DNA of 64,000 bases from Oscillospiraceae bacterium (GTDB lineage: Bacteria > Bacillota > Clostridia > Oscillospirales > Ruminococcaceae), in the NCBI GenBank assembly GCA_012520915.1, contig JAAYNJ010000024.1, positions 62,001 to 126,000 on the forward strand. Reading direction: 5' to 3'. Made by a program: the position numbers and the translations under genes. This document shows, in pieces, positions 9,722-18,638 of the stretch. Position 1 is the stretch's first letter, and every line of letters begins with the position of its first letter. Below the pieces are notes generated by a model. The model did not search any database, was not told the origin of the DNA, and was given only the letters and a program-made list of their open reading frames with translations.

Positions 9722-10162
9722 ATGAGTTTGTGGGCAAAATTTAAAGAAGTAATAGGTTTCGGCGACGATGATGATGTTAGCGAACCCGGAGTCGGAGGCG
9801 CCGACATTGCGGAAGAGGATATACCCAGGCATAATCACGATCCAGAAGCGGCCAGAAGAAATAAAATCGTGAATATTAATGCGACCACACAACTCGAAGT
9901 CGTTTTAGTTAAACCTGAAAGATTTGATGATGCCAGCGGAATCGCGGATCATCTTAACAATAAAAGAACCGTCGTGCTAAACCTTGAATCGACGAATAAG
10001 GATGTTTCAAGGCGCCTTGTGGATTTTTTAAGCGGTGTAGCATATGCAAACAACGGTCAGATCAAGCGCGTGGCAAACAGCACATTCATTATCACCCCAT
10101 ATAATGTCGGGATTGTCGGTGATCTTTTGGATGAGCTCGAAAGCAGTGGAGTATATTTTTAA
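9722..10162 (+). CDS. sepF: Cell division protein SepF
   Basis: Cytoplasmic FtsZ-associated membrane anchor that aligns the division ring in Gram-positive bacteria. The N-terminus (MSLWAKFKEVIGF) is the amphipathic membrane-binding helix, an acidic linker follows, and the globular domain (about 55-146) holds VVLVKPERFDDA, VVLNLESTNKDVSRRLVDFL and SGVAYANNGQIKRVANSTF. 146 residues. A strong AAGGAGGG site precedes ATG 9722. The yggT and ylmH genes often found between sepF and divIVA are absent. Confidence 0.95.
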   Translation: MSLWAKFKEVIGFGDDDDVSEPGVGGADIAEEDIPRHNHDPEAARRNKIVNINATTQLEVVLVKPERFDDASGIADHLNNKRTVVLNLESTNKDVSRRLVDFLSGVAYANNGQIKRVANSTFIITPYNVGIVGDLLDELESSGVYF

Positions 10163-10201
10163 TATATAAGGAGCTTCTAAGATATTTTCGGAGGACTAAA
10201 T

Positions 10202-11008
10202 ATGTTTTCAAGTAATGAAATTCGCGGCATTGATTTTGAAGAAGTCAAAAGAGGCTATAACCCGACTGATGTTAAGGCATTTTTAAGAAAAATTGCTGAA
10301 CAGATCGAGGCAAGTGAAAGAGAAAAGAGCGCACTTATAAGTGAGAAATCCTCATTACAAGAGCAAATGCTTGTTTTAGCGGATAAAATCGAGGAGTACC
10401 GCAAAAACGAAAGCAGTTTGAGCTCCGTACTTTTGAGTGCACAAAAACTTGGCGACGATATTGTAAGGGAAGCGGAAGAGAATGCTGAGATAATTATCAA
10501 TGAAGCCAAGCTAAAAGGGGAAGACATTCTCAAAGAAGCAAATGACAAGGTTTTAATTGAACAGGCTGAACTTGAGAGAATGCAAAATGAAGTAAGCAAA
10601 TTCAGAAATGAAATGATTTCAATGTACAGATCACATCTCGAGCTTATTTCCATGATTCCCGAAAAAGAAGTAAAAGAAGAAGTTGTCGAAGACGAAACCT
10701 GTTCCTGCGATTCGGCTGAAAGCTGTGAAATTGAATTTGAGGAAAATGTAGATTTCGATGACAGCCAGGGTTACGTTGATGGCGGTGAGTCACCGGACTC
10801 TCAAGTTGACGATATATTTTTTACTGCTGAAAACGAAGTGGAATCAAATAATCCCTTTGCGGATTTCTCTGAGTCCGGTAAAGAATATGAAGAAAATAAT
10901 TCGGAAGCCGAATCGGTCGAAGCGGAAGAAAACTTTGATGGCGGAGAAACCAGCAGATTTGGTAAGCTTGATTTCGGCGACGGATTTTCTTTTGACTCGC
11001 AAAATTAA
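10202..11008 (+). CDS. divIVA: DivIVA domain protein
   Basis: Polar or septal scaffold that binds curved membrane and recruits other factors. The N-terminal signature is IRGIDFEEVKRGYNPTDVKAFLRKI, then a long heptad-type coiled coil runs to about residue 150. The C-terminal 115 residues are strongly acidic, low-complexity and probably disordered. 268 residues, at the long end for the family because of that tail. Ribosome site CGGAGG stands before ATG 10202. It is followed at once by ileS, the same order as in Bacillus. Confidence 0.9.
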   Translation: MFSSNEIRGIDFEEVKRGYNPTDVKAFLRKIAEQIEASEREKSALISEKSSLQEQMLVLADKIEEYRKNESSLSSVLLSAQKLGDDIVREAEENAEIIINEAKLKGEDILKEANDKVLIEQAELERMQNEVSKFRNEMISMYRSHLELISMIPEKEVKEEVVEDETCSCDSAESCEIEFEENVDFDDSQGYVDGGESPDSQVDDIFFTAENEVESNNPFADFSESGKEYEENNSEAESVEAEENFDGGETSRFGKLDFGDGFSFDSQN

Positions 11009-11026
11009 TTAATCGAGGTGAATGGT

Positions 11027-13801
11027 TTGCCCTTTGACTATAACAGTACCCTCAACCTGCCTAAAACCGATTTCCCAATGAGGGCTTCTCTTCCTGAAAA
11101 GGAGCCCTCCGTCGTAAAAGAGTGGGACGAGGGTAAGCTTTATGAGCGTTTAATCGAAAGAAACAAAAACAAAAAGAAGTTCATTCTCCATGACGGTCCT
11201 CCTTATGCAAACGGAAATATACATATAGGTACCGGCTCAAATAAAATACTCAAAGATATCATAGTCAGATATAAAAATATGACAGGGTATTTTTCGCCGT
11301 ATGTTCCCGGTTGGGATATGCATGGATTGCCCACCGAGCACCTTGCTTTAAAGAAACTCGGAGCGGATAAAGAAGATCTTACTCGTCTTGAGATAAGGTC
11401 TGTTTGTCGTGATTACGCCGAAGGTTTTGTAGAGAAGATGACCGAACAGTTTAAGAGGCTCGGTGTTATAGGTGATTGGAATAATCCTTATAAAACAATT
11501 AGCCCCAAGTATGAGGCAATTCAAATCGAAGTATTCGGCGATATGGCCGAAAAAGGATATATATACAAAGGATTGAAATCTGTTTACTGGTGCCCACAAT
11601 GCACAACCGCACTTGCTGAAGCCGAAATCGAATATTCGGATGATCCCGTCGAGTCAATTTATGTCAGGTTCAAACTGAAAAAAGACAACGGGATTTTCGG
11701 CAGACTCGGACTTGATTTGGACAAAGTTTATTTTACCATCTGGACCACAACCACCTGGACATTGCCTGCTAATGTTGCAGTTGCCCTCGGACCTGAGTTT
11801 GCATATGACATCGTCAAATCAAAAGACGAATATTATGTTGTGGCAAATTCCTTAACCGAAAAGGTAATGAATCTGGCCGGTATGTCTGATTACGAAGTTG
11901 TCGACACTTTTAGCGGTTCGGAATTTGAAGGCAATCTGCTTTATCATCCCTATCTCGACAGGGAATCACTTGTGGTTACAGCGGATTTTGTTACATTGGA
12001 TACAGGTACAGGCGCAGTTCACATCGCTCCCGGACACGGTATTGAGGACTTTGAGCTGATTGAGGACAAATATCCCGAACTGCCGGTCATAGTTCCGGTT
12101 GATTCAAACGGAATAATGACCGAAGAATCCGGCTTTTTAAAAGGGCTTTCAACAAAGCAGACAAATAAAGTTTTGCGTGATTATCTTCTCGAAAAGAAGG
12201 ATATCTTATATATAGAAAATCTTGTTCACCAGTATCCGCACTGTTGGCGTTGCAAAGAACCTATTCTGTTTCGCGCTACCGAACAGTGGTTCTGTTCCGT
12301 TGAAGATTTTAAAAAGCAGACTGTTGAAGCAATAGAAACCGTAAAGTGGACTCCTTCATGGGGAAAAGACAGAATTACCTCCATGGTGAATGACCGCAGA
12401 GATTGGTGTATATCAAGACAACGGTCCTGGGGCGTACCTATTCCGGTATTTTATTGCGCTTCTTGTGGAGAATATCATATTAATAAAGAGTCTATAAAGG
12501 CCGTATCTTCTCTATTTAGCGAGCACGGTTCCGATATTTGGTTCCGTTTGCCTGCAGATCAAATTTTGCCTGAGGGTACAAACTGCAAAAACTGCGGTTC
12601 TAATCAATTTACCAAAGAAACCGACATCATGGATGTGTGGTTTGACTCCGGAGTGAGTCACATGGCAGTACTCAACGAGAGAGATGAACTCGTTTGGCCT
12701 GCCGACATGTACCTTGAGGGCTCCGATCAGTATCGCGGATGGTTCCAATCATCGTTATTGACTGCCGTATCGAGTAAAGGCGCTTCCCCTTACAGGAATG
12801 TTTTGTCACATGGGTGGGTAGTTGACGGCGAAGGCAAAAAACAGTCAAAGTCGCTTGGCAATGTTACTGATCCTGTAGAGATTTCCGAGAAGTACGGTGC
12901 CGATATCTTAAGGCTTTGGGTTTCGTCGGTCGATTATCAAAGCGATATGAGATTATCGCCTGAAATTCTTAAACAACTCTCGGAAGCCTACAGAAAAATC
13001 CGCAACACCGCAAGATTTATCCTCGGCAATCTATATGATTTCAGTCCCGATGATGATTCTCTGGAAGAGGCGGACGAGCTGGACAGCTGGGCGTTAAACA
13101 GATTTAATCAGCTGTTGGACACCTGTAGAAGTTTTTATGAAAACTACGAGTTTCACGGTGTGTACCACGCGATTCACAACTTCTGTGTTGTTGATATGTC
13201 GAATTTTTATCTGGACATTCTTAAAGACCGCCTATACATCGAAAAACCCTCCAGTGCGACAAGAAGATCCGCTCAGACCGTGATATGGAAAATATTATCC
13301 GGGCTCACCTTGTTGATTGCTCCGATTCTGCCCTTTACATCCGAAGAGATCTGGTCTTATCTTCCCAGAAGTTCCGATTACAATTACGAGGCTGCAGTAT
13401 TTAATCAAATACCTGAGAGTTTCCCAAATAATTTTAATAATTCTATCGCCCAAAAATGGGACAACCTTCTCGGAATAAGAGATGAAGCTAAAAAGGTTCT
13501 GGAAGTTTCCCGAAAGGACAAGCTCATAGGTTCTTCTCTTGATGCCAAAGTTATCATCACAGCTTCTTCAGATGAAATAAACAGGTTAAAAGACTATGCG
13601 GATATTCTTCCCAAGATATTAATTGTGTCGGAAGTTGAATTGCTGTCTGACGATAACATAGAAGACGGTATCTCAATCTCTGTTGAAAAAGCATCAGGAC
13701 ATAAATGTGAGAGGTGTTGGAGTTTTTCAAAAACCGTTGGAAGTTTCGACGACCACCCTGGCATATGTGACAGATGTAGAGAGATTGTCACCAAACTATA
13801 A
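11027..13801 (+). CDS. ileS: Isoleucyl-tRNA synthetase
   Basis: Class I synthetase that charges tRNA-Ile. 924 residues, the bacterial form with a C-terminal zinc site (CERCWSFSK...CDRC). Start TTG 11027 is preferred because GAGGTG (11015-11020) sits six bases before it; the GTG at 11018 is part of that site. The ATP-binding motifs are altered: the HIGH motif reads HIGT at 66-69, and KMSKS reads KQSKS at 605-609. The rest of the catalytic and editing regions looks intact (PGWDMHGLP, TIWTTTTWTLPANVAV, DVWFDSGVSH). No T-box leader is present, because the gene follows divIVA directly. Confidence 0.96.
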   Translation: MPFDYNSTLNLPKTDFPMRASLPEKEPSVVKEWDEGKLYERLIERNKNKKKFILHDGPPYANGNIHIGTGSNKILKDIIVRYKNMTGYFSPYVPGWDMHGLPTEHLALKKLGADKEDLTRLEIRSVCRDYAEGFVEKMTEQFKRLGVIGDWNNPYKTISPKYEAIQIEVFGDMAEKGYIYKGLKSVYWCPQCTTALAEAEIEYSDDPVESIYVRFKLKKDNGIFGRLGLDLDKVYFTIWTTTTWTLPANVAVALGPEFAYDIVKSKDEYYVVANSLTEKVMNLAGMSDYEVVDTFSGSEFEGNLLYHPYLDRESLVVTADFVTLDTGTGAVHIAPGHGIEDFELIEDKYPELPVIVPVDSNGIMTEESGFLKGLSTKQTNKVLRDYLLEKKDILYIENLVHQYPHCWRCKEPILFRATEQWFCSVEDFKKQTVEAIETVKWTPSWGKDRITSMVNDRRDWCISRQRSWGVPIPVFYCASCGEYHINKESIKAVSSLFSEHGSDIWFRLPADQILPEGTNCKNCGSNQFTKETDIMDVWFDSGVSHMAVLNERDELVWPADMYLEGSDQYRGWFQSSLLTAVSSKGASPYRNVLSHGWVVDGEGKKQSKSLGNVTDPVEISEKYGADILRLWVSSVDYQSDMRLSPEILKQLSEAYRKIRNTARFILGNLYDFSPDDDSLEEADELDSWALNRFNQLLDTCRSFYENYEFHGVYHAIHNFCVVDMSNFYLDILKDRLYIEKPSSATRRSAQTVIWKILSGLTLLIAPILPFTSEEIWSYLPRSSDYNYEAAVFNQIPESFPNNFNNSIAQKWDNLLGIRDEAKKVLEVSRKDKLIGSSLDAKVIITASSDEINRLKDYADILPKILIVSEVELLSDDNIEDGISISVEKASGHKCERCWSFSKTVGSFDDHPGICDRCREIVTKL

Positions 13802-13808
13802 AAACTGG

Positions 13809-13833
13809 GGCGGTTGTCATTATTGACACCGCC
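13809..13833 (+). other. Hairpin between ileS and lspA
   Basis: GGCGGTTGTCA at 13809-13819 pairs with TGACACCGCC at 13824-13833, with one bulged base and a 4-base loop. It ends 6 bases before the lspA GTG start, with no clear T-run. It takes the place of an obvious ribosome site, so it may act on lspA translation or on message stability. Confidence 0.5.
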
Positions 13834-13839
13834 TTAATT

Positions 13840-14331
13840 GTGTTTTCGGGGGTTATTATTTTATATTTATTTATTTCCTTTCTTCTTGTCCTGGTTGACA
13901 GATTTTCAAAATCTTACGCAATTGCCCGTAAAACCGAGACATTTGATATTATTCCGGGTTTTATAAGATTTATCTATGTCGAGAACAGGGGAATAGCATT
14001 CGGCCTTTTTCAAGGAAAGACTTTTGTAATCATTGTACTGTCTTCTATTGCGGTTTTTTTATTGGTTTATCAACTTTTGTTTAATAAGTTTGATTCCCGA
14101 CTGGCAAATATTTCACTTTCATTTATCACAGCCGGCGGTATCGGAAACCTGTATGATCGGATAGTAAACGGATTTGTTGTAGATTTTATTGAGTTTTCTT
14201 TCTTTGAATTTCCTGTATTTAATGCAGCCGACATTTTTGTTAATATTGGCGCATTTCTTTTAATTCTCTATTTGATTACTAATAGGAAAAAAATCTTTTC
14301 CAGGGATACCGTTTCAGATAATAATGATTAG
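13840..14331 (+). CDS. lspA: Lipoprotein signal peptidase LspA
   Basis: Membrane aspartic protease that removes signal peptides of prolipoproteins, such as the BMP lipoprotein encoded at 54855. Four transmembrane segments are visible. The two catalytic aspartates lie in GNLYDRIVNGFVVDFIEF and FPVFNAADIFVNIG. 163 residues, normal. The GTG start at 13840 puts the first helix with VDRFSK in the expected place, but it has no clear ribosome site. Overlaps rluD by 8 bases, the usual partner in Firmicutes. Confidence 0.93.
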   Translation: MFSGVIILYLFISFLLVLVDRFSKSYAIARKTETFDIIPGFIRFIYVENRGIAFGLFQGKTFVIIVLSSIAVFLLVYQLLFNKFDSRLANISLSFITAGGIGNLYDRIVNGFVVDFIEFSFFEFPVFNAADIFVNIGAFLLILYLITNRKKIFSRDTVSDNND

Positions 14332-15274
14332 TACGTCAAAACACAAAGCTGAAAATTTATCCTTTTTGGTTACCGATGAAGCCGGTATGAGACTTGATGT
14401 TTTCTTATCCGATAAACTTAAACAAAAAGGCGTTTCACGTGCAGATGTACAAAGACTTATTATTGAAGACAATGTGAAGATCAACGGTATTTCAAAAAAA
14501 AAGAATTATGTTGTTGCCGGCGGCGACACCATATCTGTATTTCTGGATTTAAAAAAATCCGCCGAACCTCTTCCCGAGAGTATTCCGCTTGATATCATAT
14601 TTGAGGATGAACACATAATAGTATTAAACAAATCGAAAGGAATGGTTGTACATCCCGCTCCGGGAAATTATACCGGCACTCTCGTCTCGGCACTTATGTT
14701 CCACACAGACAGTTTATCCGATATAGGGGATAACGACAGACCGGGAATTGTTCACAGGCTTGACAAGGACACCAGCGGACTTATGGTTGTTGCGAAGAGC
14801 AACAAAGCATATATTGATTTAATAAGACAATTTTCAAATCGTGAAGTTAAAAGGATTTATCATGCCGTCGTGGAGGGCTTGTTATCACTTGATGAAGGTG
14901 TTATATCCACTCCCATTGGAAGAGATCCGAACAACAGAATAAAATTCAAATCCGGAGTTGATAATTCAAAAACAGCGGTTACCGAATATAAGGTTTTAGA
15001 GTATCTTAAGGGTCATACACACGTTAAAGTAAGACTTCATACGGGAAGAACCCATCAGATAAGAGTTCACATGGCCTCTATCGGACATGTTGTATACGGC
15101 GATAGGTTATACGGACCGAGAAAGAAAGCGAAAAGTATTATTTCGGGTCAATGTCTCCATTCAAAGGAACTCTGTTTCAACCACCCGTTTACAAATGAGT
15201 ATATGAGATTTAATTCAGAACTTCCGGATTATTTCATTGAAGTATTGGAATATTTTGGTAAAATGGAGGAATAA
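14324..15274 (+). CDS. rluD: 23S rRNA pseudouridine synthase, RluD family
   Basis: Isomerises specific uridines of 23S rRNA to pseudouridine. N-terminal S4 RNA-binding domain (RADVQRLIIEDNVKINGI) is followed by the RsuA/RluD catalytic domain with HRLDKDTSGLMVVAKS holding the catalytic aspartate, and RTHQIRVHMASIGHVVYGD. 316 residues, normal. ATG 14324 overlaps the lspA end, and the stop overlaps the next ATG by one base. RluC/RluD/RluA cannot be fully separated by eye, but the S4 domain and position after lspA favour RluD (YlyB type). Confidence 0.9.
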   Translation: MISTSKHKAENLSFLVTDEAGMRLDVFLSDKLKQKGVSRADVQRLIIEDNVKINGISKKKNYVVAGGDTISVFLDLKKSAEPLPESIPLDIIFEDEHIIVLNKSKGMVVHPAPGNYTGTLVSALMFHTDSLSDIGDNDRPGIVHRLDKDTSGLMVVAKSNKAYIDLIRQFSNREVKRIYHAVVEGLLSLDEGVISTPIGRDPNNRIKFKSGVDNSKTAVTEYKVLEYLKGHTHVKVRLHTGRTHQIRVHMASIGHVVYGDRLYGPRKKAKSIISGQCLHSKELCFNHPFTNEYMRFNSELPDYFIEVLEYFGKMEE

Positions 15275-16122
15275 TGACAACAGATATTGATAAAATTTTA
15301 GTTGTTTCCGATGTTGACGGAACAATTCTCCAGGCCGGTTACGGAATACCCGGAAAAAATATAGAAACCATAGAAAAATTCGTCGAGCTCGGCGGAAGAT
15401 TTACTCTAGCTACCGGAAGGGGAATAACCGCAACCGGAAAATATACCGACTTTATTCATCTCTCGGTTCCCGCGATACTCGTAAACGGCGGAATGATTTA
15501 CGATTACAACGAAAAAAAGGTATTGCGCGAACACACACTTGAGCCGGAAGCGAGATTCGTACTTCGCGAAATAATGGATGTTTTTCCTAAACTCGGCGTT
15601 GAAATCCTCATAAGAGGGCTTAATTGTGCCGTCAGAATGAATGAAGAGGTTTTAAATCATACTGCCGTTGAACATCTTCCCTTTATCTTAACCGATCTTG
15701 AAACGGTTGAAGACGGCTGGAACAAGGTATTGTTTGCAGACAAACCCGAAGAAATTTTGGTTGTAAAGGATTATGTCGAAAACCGCTGCAAACAGGATGA
15801 GCGTTTCCGCATGTTTGATTTTGTTCAAACCGCAAAAATATATTATGAGTTGATTCCAAAGGGGATTAATAAAGCCGATGCGCTGCACGAACTTGCTGAA
15901 ATTACCGATACCGAAATGGAAAACATTGTTGTTATCGGCGATTATTATAACGACGTTGAGCTTTTAGAGGCAGCGGGCATTTCCGCAGTCGTGGGAGATG
16001 CTCCTGACGATATTAAAGAAATTGCGGATATTGTTGTGAAGCCTTGTCTTGAAGGAGGTGTTGCGGAACTTCTGGAAATGATAATGAACAACGAACTCAG
16101 TAAAAATTTAATTTATAAATGA
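15274..16122 (+). CDS. Cof-type HAD-family phosphatase
   Basis: Haloacid-dehalogenase hydrolase acting on small phosphorylated metabolites; the exact substrate is unknown. Motif I is SDVDGTIL with the nucleophile aspartate, motif II lies near LATGRG, and motif IV is VIGDYYNDVELLEAAG. The cap region between residues 85 and 190 is of the C2 Cof type. 282 residues. Coupled to rluD by a TAATG junction and followed 14 bases later by the transketolase genes, so a sugar phosphate is possible, but this is inference. Confidence 0.85.
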   Translation: MTTDIDKILVVSDVDGTILQAGYGIPGKNIETIEKFVELGGRFTLATGRGITATGKYTDFIHLSVPAILVNGGMIYDYNEKKVLREHTLEPEARFVLREIMDVFPKLGVEILIRGLNCAVRMNEEVLNHTAVEHLPFILTDLETVEDGWNKVLFADKPEEILVVKDYVENRCKQDERFRMFDFVQTAKIYYELIPKGINKADALHELAEITDTEMENIVVIGDYYNDVELLEAAGISAVVGDAPDDIKEIADIVVKPCLEGGVAELLEMIMNNELSKNLIYK

Positions 16123-16136
16123 TAGGGGGATAAAAT

Positions 16137-16988
16137 ATGGAAAAAAGCGAATTAAAAGAATTGAAATTATTTGCTGCAAATCTCAGAAAAAACATTTTGA
16201 CTGCGGTTTACAGCGGCAAATCCGGTCATCCCGGCGGTTCACTTTCCATTGCCGACACACTGACCTATTTGTATAACAAGGTCATGAATATCGATCCGAA
16301 AAATCCGAACGATCCCGACAGAGACAGACTGGTATTATCAAAAGGTCATACAAGTCCGGCGCTCTATGGTATCTTGGCGGAACTGGGTTACTTTCCGAAA
16401 GAAGAGCTCACGAAATTCAGGCATATCGGAAGTTTTTTGCAGGGACATCCTGATATGAAGGGTGTTCCGGGGGTGGACATGAGTACCGGCTCACTCGGAC
16501 AGGGTTTGTCGGCGGCTTGCGGTATGGCAATTTCCGCAAAAGTTACAGGAAGCGATTTTAAAGTATACGCCATTCTTGGCGACGGCGAGATTCAGGAAGG
16601 ACAAATATGGGAAGCAGCCATGTTTGCGGCAGCAAAGAATCTCGACAACCTGGTCGCAATCATCGACAACAACGACCTTCAAATTGACGGAAGGTTAAGA
16701 GACGTAAACTCCCCCTATCCGATAAATGAAAAGTTTGAAGCTTTCGGTTGGCATGTTATAGACGCTGTGGCACATGATTTTGACTCGCTTGCTTCTGCAT
16801 TTGCCGAGGTAGAGGAAAATCGCGGTAAAGGAAAGCCGATAGCTATTGTTCAGTGCAGCATAAAGGGGAAATGTGTATCTTATATGGAAGATAGAGCTGA
16901 ATGGCACGGAAATGCCCCGAACAAAGAGCAGTATGAACAGGGAATCAGTGAGCTCGATCAGCTGATTAAAGAAATTGAGGAGGAATAA
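16137..16988 (+). CDS. Transketolase, N-terminal (TPP-binding) subunit
   Basis: First half of a split transketolase, which moves two-carbon units between sugar phosphates in the non-oxidative pentose phosphate pathway. Key parts are KSGHPGGSLSIAD, LSKGHTSPALYG and the thiamine-diphosphate/magnesium motif GDGEIQEGQIWEAAMFAAAKNLDN...IDNNDLQIDG. 283 residues, usual for the split form common in Clostridia and archaea. Ribosome site AGGGGGA precedes ATG 16137. The partner subunit starts 3 bases after the stop. Confidence 0.94.
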   Translation: MEKSELKELKLFAANLRKNILTAVYSGKSGHPGGSLSIADTLTYLYNKVMNIDPKNPNDPDRDRLVLSKGHTSPALYGILAELGYFPKEELTKFRHIGSFLQGHPDMKGVPGVDMSTGSLGQGLSAACGMAISAKVTGSDFKVYAILGDGEIQEGQIWEAAMFAAAKNLDNLVAIIDNNDLQIDGRLRDVNSPYPINEKFEAFGWHVIDAVAHDFDSLASAFAEVEENRGKGKPIAIVQCSIKGKCVSYMEDRAEWHGNAPNKEQYEQGISELDQLIKEIEEE

Positions 16989-16991
16989 TCT

Positions 16992-17936
16992 ATGGCCGAT
17001 GTTATTAAGAAAGCAACTCGAGAGAGCTATGGTGAAGCTCTGGCGGAGCTGGGCGCCGTCAACGACAAAATCATCGTTTTTGATGCGGACCTTTCAGGTT
17101 CTACAAAGACTTCAGTTTTCAAGAAAGCTTTTCCTGACAGATTTTTCAATGTCGGCATTGCTGAAGCAAATATGATGTCTATCGGTGCGGGAGCTGCTAC
17201 AACCGGATTGATACCTTTTTGCAGCACATTTGCCATGTTCGCAGCCGGAAGAGGTTTTGAGCAAATCAGAAATTCAATAGGATATCCCCACCTCAATGTC
17301 AAGATTGCCGCCACACATGCGGGTCTTTCCGTCGGCGAGGACGGAGCGTCGCACCAGTGCAATGAGGATATTTCACTGATGAGGGTAATACCCGGTATGA
17401 CGGTTATTTCACCATCTGACGACACTACCACAAAAGCGGCAATAAAAGCTGCAGCGGAATATTACGGACCGGTTTATATCAGACTCGGAAGAATGGCGGT
17501 TCCCGTCATTTATAATCCCGATGAACTGGACTACAAAATCGGAAAAGGCATAGTTGCGGCGGAAGGTGATGATGTCACCATAGTTGCAACGGGAATCATG
17601 GTTTCCTCAGCTTTGGAAGCTTCCAAGCAACTTAAGGAAGAAGGCATTTCAGCACGCGTGATTGATATTCACACAATCAAACCTCTTGACAAAGACCTCA
17701 TTTTAAAAGCCGCCAAAGAAACCGGAAAAATAGTAACTGTTGAAGAACACTCGATTATAGGCGGTTTGGGTTCAGCAATAAGTGAGTTCTTGAGTGAAGA
17801 GTATCCCATTCCCGTTATTAAAATCGGTGTTAACGATGTATTCGGCGAATCCGGACCGGGAGCTGAAGTATTGAAGAAATACGGATTGTCGGTTGAAAAC
17901 ATCATTGATAAAGTGAAGCTTGCTGTTGCTAAATAA
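16992..17936 (+). CDS. Transketolase, C-terminal subunit
   Basis: Second half of the split transketolase: the pyrimidine-binding domain (ATRESYGEALAELG, DLSGSTKTSVFKKAFPDRFFNVGIAEANM) and the C-terminal domain (VTIVATGIMVSSALEAS, VEEHSIIGGLGSAISEFL). 314 residues. Works as a complex with the preceding gene product. DXP synthase shares this layout, but the split into two subunits and the TPP motif of the partner argue for transketolase. Ends the operon with a terminator. Confidence 0.93.
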   Translation: MADVIKKATRESYGEALAELGAVNDKIIVFDADLSGSTKTSVFKKAFPDRFFNVGIAEANMMSIGAGAATTGLIPFCSTFAMFAAGRGFEQIRNSIGYPHLNVKIAATHAGLSVGEDGASHQCNEDISLMRVIPGMTVISPSDDTTTKAAIKAAAEYYGPVYIRLGRMAVPVIYNPDELDYKIGKGIVAAEGDDVTIVATGIMVSSALEASKQLKEEGISARVIDIHTIKPLDKDLILKAAKETGKIVTVEEHSIIGGLGSAISEFLSEEYPIPVIKIGVNDVFGESGPGAEVLKKYGLSVENIIDKVKLAVAK

Positions 17937-17954
17937 AAGTTAAACTGCCTTTGG

Positions 17955-17984
17955 AAAAGACCGGGGTGCTCCTCGGTCTTTTTT
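17955..17984 (+). terminator. Terminator after transketolase genes
   Basis: AAAAGACCG at about 17955-17963 pairs with CGGTCTTTT ending near 17982, with GGGTGCTCCT between them (further pairing possible inside). The T-rich 3' arm gives a clear intrinsic terminator. Confidence 0.88.
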
Positions 17985-18053
17985 ATTAATGTATAAAAAT
18001 TTTGAGAATTATGATATTCTTGTAAACAACCATTAATTTTTGTGAGGTGAGTG

Positions 18054-18638
18054 ATGAATTTTGATTTACAATCGATTGCAGATCGGTTAATAGGATTGAG
18101 AAAGCTTGAGGGGTATACTCAGGAAGATATGGCGGAAAAACTTGGAATTTCCGTAGAAGAATATAAAATAAGAGAATCAGGTGAGGGAGATTTTTCCGTT
18201 ACTTTTCTTTCAAATTGTGCGCAGGTTTTCGGAATTGATCTTATGGAAATCATGATTGGTGAAAAACCGAAACTAAGCGGTTATTCACTTGTTAAATCGG
18301 GAAAAGGATTGCCGTTTACCAGAAGAACAGGTTTTTCATACAGACATTTGGCTCCTGTTTTTAAAGATAAAGAAATTGAACCATTCCTGGTTACCTCCGT
18401 ATACAGCACGGAAAATGAAGACTGCACAATAGAGCTTTCAAGCCATAGCGGTCAGGAAATGGACTATGTTTTAAGCGGTAAGCTTAAGTTTGTAATAATG
18501 CAGGACGAGGGGCCGGAAGAATTCATTCTTGAAGAGGGCGATACTATATACTACGATTCCTTACTCCCTCACGGGATGATATCAGTGGGCGGAGAAGACT
18601 GTAAATTTCTTGCAATCCTTCACGTAAAAGATAAGTGA
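18054..18638 (+). CDS. XRE-type regulator with C-terminal cupin domain
   Basis: 194 residues. N-terminal helix-turn-helix of the XRE/Cro class (IADRLIGLRKLEGYTQEDMAEKLGISVEEYKIRESG) and a C-terminal cupin barrel (SSHSGQEMDYVLSGKLKFVIM...LEEGDTIYYDSLLPHG) that probably senses a small ligand. Family members regulate nearby metabolic genes. ATG 18054 is preferred over GTG 18051, which lies only one base from the GAGGTG ribosome site. Its stop overlaps the birA start by 4 bases. The target and ligand cannot be named. Confidence 0.85.
   Translation: MNFDLQSIADRLIGLRKLEGYTQEDMAEKLGISVEEYKIRESGEGDFSVTFLSNCAQVFGIDLMEIMIGEKPKLSGYSLVKSGKGLPFTRRTGFSYRHLAPVFKDKEIEPFLVTSVYSTENEDCTIELSSHSGQEMDYVLSGKLKFVIMQDEGPEEFILEEGDTIYYDSLLPHGMISVGGEDCKFLAILHVKDK

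Noticed and set aside
10255-10653. Minus-strand 132-codon ORF inside divIVA
   Set aside because: Serine/leucine-rich shadow of the divIVA coiled coil without ribosome site or conservation signals.
11009-11026. T-box leader for ileS
   Set aside because: Only 18 bases separate divIVA from ileS and no T-box sequence is present.
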